Positions 50,868 to 52,972 of a stretch of DNA of 52,972 nucleotides are shown piece by piece. The stretch spans positions 1-52,972 of the forward strand of contig JAFSMO010000081.1 in the NCBI GenBank assembly GCA_017447865.1, read 5' to 3'. The stretch is from Thermoguttaceae bacterium. GTDB taxonomy: Bacteria; Planctomycetota; Planctomycetia; Pirellulales; Thermoguttaceae. The notes below the pieces were generated by a model. It was not told where the DNA came from. It ran no database searches and saw only the letters and a program-made list of their open reading frames with translations. The first letter of the stretch is position 1. Each line of letters opens with the position of its first letter. Position numbers and translations under genes: made by a program.

Positions 50868-50882
50868 TTTTCTCCCCCCCTC

Positions 50883-50911
50883 TTGCAAATTTCTCTCGTT
50901 TGTGCTAAACT
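50883..50911 (+). promoter_or_regulatory. Sigma70-type promoter for the deacetylase gene
   Basis: TTGCAA (50883-50888), 17-bp spacer, TAAACT (50906-50911), 48 bp before the ATG at 50959 and just beyond element B. Confidence 0.55.
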
Positions 50912-50958
50912 GAAGCATTCTGTTTTCCCTCACCCTTTTTTTGAACTGGAACCTGATC

Positions 50959-52848
50959 ATGAAACGCATCCTTTCGTTCCTTTTTGCTTTCTTCGCTGCG
51001 GCCATGGTCTGCGGCGGGGAAAAGACCACTACGCTCCTCGTGGAGTATGCTGCAGCCAGCGACGCGCAGGGCGCGCAGATGGAGACGCTCGAGCTCCCTC
51101 CGGGCAAGACGCTCGCCGTCGCCTCCCGCTGGGACGATACCAACGGTGACCACTACTTCATGACCGAGGCCCTGGCCGAAAACGGCTGGAAGGGGACCTT
51201 CTACCTGAATCGGGTGGATGACCACTACCGCGACAAAGTCGTGAAGTTCATGGTCGAAAACGGCTGCTCCGTCGGCTCACACACCAACAACCACCCGTGG
51301 CTCGGGTCGCTCGTCCCGAACGCCGTCTGGCAGGAGATCGCCGAAAACCGCGTCTCGCTCGAGGCCGCGCTCGATCTGCCCGTCTCGACGTTCACCTTCC
51401 CGTTCTCGCTCCCCGGCACGCTCAATGACCCCGACTTCGAGCAGAAGATCGGACAGATGCTCGTCCGCGCCGGGATCAACGGCCTGGCCGAACCGCCCAA
51501 GGTGCAGGAGCGGGCGAAGCTCGACCCGAAGGAGTGCGTCACGTGCTGGCTCTTCCGCGCCGACGACGCCAACCCGCAGCTCGAGGTTTTCAACAGGACG
51601 TTCGACCAGGGCGTGCAGGAACTCGAGGCCGGAAACCTTGGCGCGATGGGGCCGTTCTTCGTCCTGGGCGTCCACTCCTGGCAGAAAAAGTCCGGCCCGG
51701 ACGGGTTCCAGCGCCTCTCGAAGATCCTCGCCACCAAGGCCCACGACCCGGCGATCTGGTACTGCAACGTGGACGAGTACTGCGCGTGGCGGCATAATTT
51801 CCTCAACGCCCAGATCTCCCGCAAAAGCACGGGCAAAAAGACCGTCGAGTTCACCATCAAGCGCGCCACCCCGGCGAGCGTCGGCGCGTGCGTCCCGTGC
51901 GGCCTGAAGATCACCCCCGCCCCGAAAAGCGTCTCGGTCAAAGGCCGCCCGCTCGACGTCAATCCCGACGGCTCGTTCCTCCTCCCCGCGAAAAATGACC
52001 TCCCGGTCAAGATCGGACTGATGACCGCCGAAAACGGCTTCACCAGCGAGAAGTTCCCGGGCCTGACGATCCAAACCGGCGTGGACCTTGAGAAAAACGT
52101 CCTGCACTGCGAGGTTTCGGCCGAAAACGGGAAACCCGAAAACCTGGTCTGCACCGTCCGTCTGCCGCTGCGCTGGAAAAACGGCGTTCAGGTCAAACCG
52201 GTCCGGCTGGACGCGAACGGCAAAACCACGTTCGACCTTCCGCTCGGCGAGCTGGATGAGGACCCGGTCAACGCCTGCGACGCGCTGTACGTCGTGAACC
52301 AGTGCGACTTCCGCCTCAACGGTGAACCCATGCGCGTTTACAGCACCGTGACGCTCGACCAGCCGGAGATCCAGCAGGCCGTCCCCCGCACCACGGCCAT
52401 GACCGTCGGCGTTTGCAATGAGAAATTCTTCGACGCGGAGAAACTGGCCGCCTCGTCCCGTCCTAGCGCGGAGCTTCAGGACCTCGGCGACGAGGAATTC
52501 ACGAATTGGGTCCCGTGCGACCGCAGCGGGAAGATCCTGCCGTACGTCATGGAGTGCCACATCGAATGGAGCGGCGGAATGGCGGTTTATGCCGTGCAAT
52601 TCGAGGCCGACGCGCAGAACGCCGCCGACTGCATGTTCAAAGTGACCGACCCGTACAACATGAAGAACGTCTTCCTGAACGGCGAGCCGGTCGAGGTCCA
52701 CCATCACGGCATCACGCTGAAGGCCCAGCCCGGCGTCAACCGTCTGATCTACGTCCTGAAAGGCGCCGGCTACGGCATCCGAAAGAGCGAGATCAGCATT
52801 AAAAAAGAGGACGGGGAGATGGTGAAGTTTGTGCCGTTCGCCGAATAA
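50959..52848 (+). CDS. Secreted NodB-type polysaccharide deacetylase with C-terminal beta domains
   Basis: 629 residues from ATG 50959 (the TTG at 50941 is in frame but lacks signal). Signal peptide 1-19. NodB-like domain at about 50-290: Asp59/Asp60 (SRWDDTNGDH) as base and metal ligand, GSHTNNHPW giving His108 and His112, FTFPFSLPG and VLGVHSW. The rest, about 300-629, is beta-rich and unassigned. Removes acyl groups from a glycan outside the cell, probably together with the other secreted carbohydrate-active proteins of the window. Confidence 0.82.
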   Translation: MKRILSFLFAFFAAAMVCGGEKTTTLLVEYAAASDAQGAQMETLELPPGKTLAVASRWDDTNGDHYFMTEALAENGWKGTFYLNRVDDHYRDKVVKFMVENGCSVGSHTNNHPWLGSLVPNAVWQEIAENRVSLEAALDLPVSTFTFPFSLPGTLNDPDFEQKIGQMLVRAGINGLAEPPKVQERAKLDPKECVTCWLFRADDANPQLEVFNRTFDQGVQELEAGNLGAMGPFFVLGVHSWQKKSGPDGFQRLSKILATKAHDPAIWYCNVDEYCAWRHNFLNAQISRKSTGKKTVEFTIKRATPASVGACVPCGLKITPAPKSVSVKGRPLDVNPDGSFLLPAKNDLPVKIGLMTAENGFTSEKFPGLTIQTGVDLEKNVLHCEVSAENGKPENLVCTVRLPLRWKNGVQVKPVRLDANGKTTFDLPLGELDEDPVNACDALYVVNQCDFRLNGEPMRVYSTVTLDQPEIQQAVPRTTAMTVGVCNEKFFDAEKLAASSRPSAELQDLGDEEFTNWVPCDRSGKILPYVMECHIEWSGGMAVYAVQFEADAQNAADCMFKVTDPYNMKNVFLNGEPVEVHHHGITLKAQPGVNRLIYVLKGAGYGIRKSEISIKKEDGEMVKFVPFAE

Positions 52849-52862
52849 GCGGAGCCTTTTTT

Positions 52863-52972
52863 GAGTTAGGAGTGAGGAGTTAGGAGTGAGGAGTTGACGC
52901 TGGCGCGTAACGTCGCCTTCAGAAAGATTTCATCCCATAAAAAGCCGAAGGCTTTTCCAACTCCTAACTCCT
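52863..52972. repeat. Heptamer-ended element C, cut by window end
   Basis: Starts 14 bp after the deacetylase stop. Array GTTAGGA, GTGAGGA, GTTAGGA, GTGAGGA, core with GCGCGTAACGTC, CTTCAG and the hairpin AAAAGCCGAAGGCTTTT, then AACTCCT units that run off the edge. In inverse orientation it aligns with element A along its length (hairpin, CTGAAG, GCGTTACGC-like core). Confidence 0.87.

Noticed and set aside
42253..52972. CRISPR array or transposon ends for the heptamer repeats
   Set aside because: Units are 7 bp with no spacers, and no transposase is present; they fit neither class.

Overview
The window comes from a Gram-negative, probably anaerobic bacterium, most likely of the PVC group (Planctomycetota, Lentisphaerota, Kiritimatiellota or a relative). 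Inferences for this are a fused AroD-AroE protein, Tat-exported Gfo/Idh/MocA oxidoreductases, a DUF1080 protein, two large secreted PD40/CXXCH proteins of the hydrazine-synthase-alpha-like type, DUF6259-like giant secreted hydrolases, an Rnf complex and an autotransporter with an outer-membrane barrel. No rRNA, tRNA, transposase or CRISPR array was recognised. Family calls are read from motifs by eye; no database search was possible.

Region 1 (1-10.5 kb, minus strand, lower GC except for the Gfo/Idh gene) opens with a broken junction: a piece of mnmA joined to a piece of a CXXCH protein. It continues with a compact set of secreted proteins: a SUMF1-fold protein, a small Gln/Lys-rich lipoprotein, a DUF4384-metacaspase, a transglutaminase-elicitor-like enzyme with DUF4384, a 153-residue Gln/Lys-repeat protein, and a caspase-SUMF1 fusion. 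Gaps of 16 to 32 bp join four of these genes. The pairing of a likely transglutaminase with two secreted proteins made largely of Gln and Lys suggests an extracellular cross-linking system, which is the best candidate here for something undescribed. A Tat oxidoreductase and a secreted alpha/beta hydrolase with a coiled coil follow.

Region 2 (10.5-21.7 kb) holds a secreted metallopeptidase, a BspA-type leucine-rich-repeat protein, DUF1080, a second Tat oxidoreductase, a small membrane protein, an HzsA-like di-CXXCH protein, a Spy/CpxP-like protein and aroDE. Region 3 (21.9-29.2 kb, plus strand) is an Rnf operon (C-D-G-E-A, with no rnfB next to it) led by a small cysteine-motif membrane protein and followed by a GH16 enzyme and an SGNH hydrolase.

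Region 4 (29.5-45.5 kb, minus strand) looks like a glycan or sugar-acid utilisation locus: two DUF6259-like TIM-barrel proteins, a second HzsA-like protein, an enolase-superfamily acid-sugar dehydratase, an MFS carrier, a dicarboxylate/amino-acid:cation symporter, larE and a large secreted FAD oxidoreductase. Region 5 (45.6-53 kb, plus strand) has a PP-loop sulfurtransferase-like gene flanked by two copies of a dispersed repeat, an 1144-residue autotransporter and a secreted NodB-type deacetylase.

Three repeat families run through the window: about 130-bp elements with outward-pointing terminator hairpins (3 copies), a 40-bp ATCCGC-rich repeat (2 full copies, 1 partial), and arrays of 7-bp units that sit at or within a few bases of stop and start codons (6 loci). 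Several minus- and plus-strand genes have close-to-consensus sigma70-type promoters.
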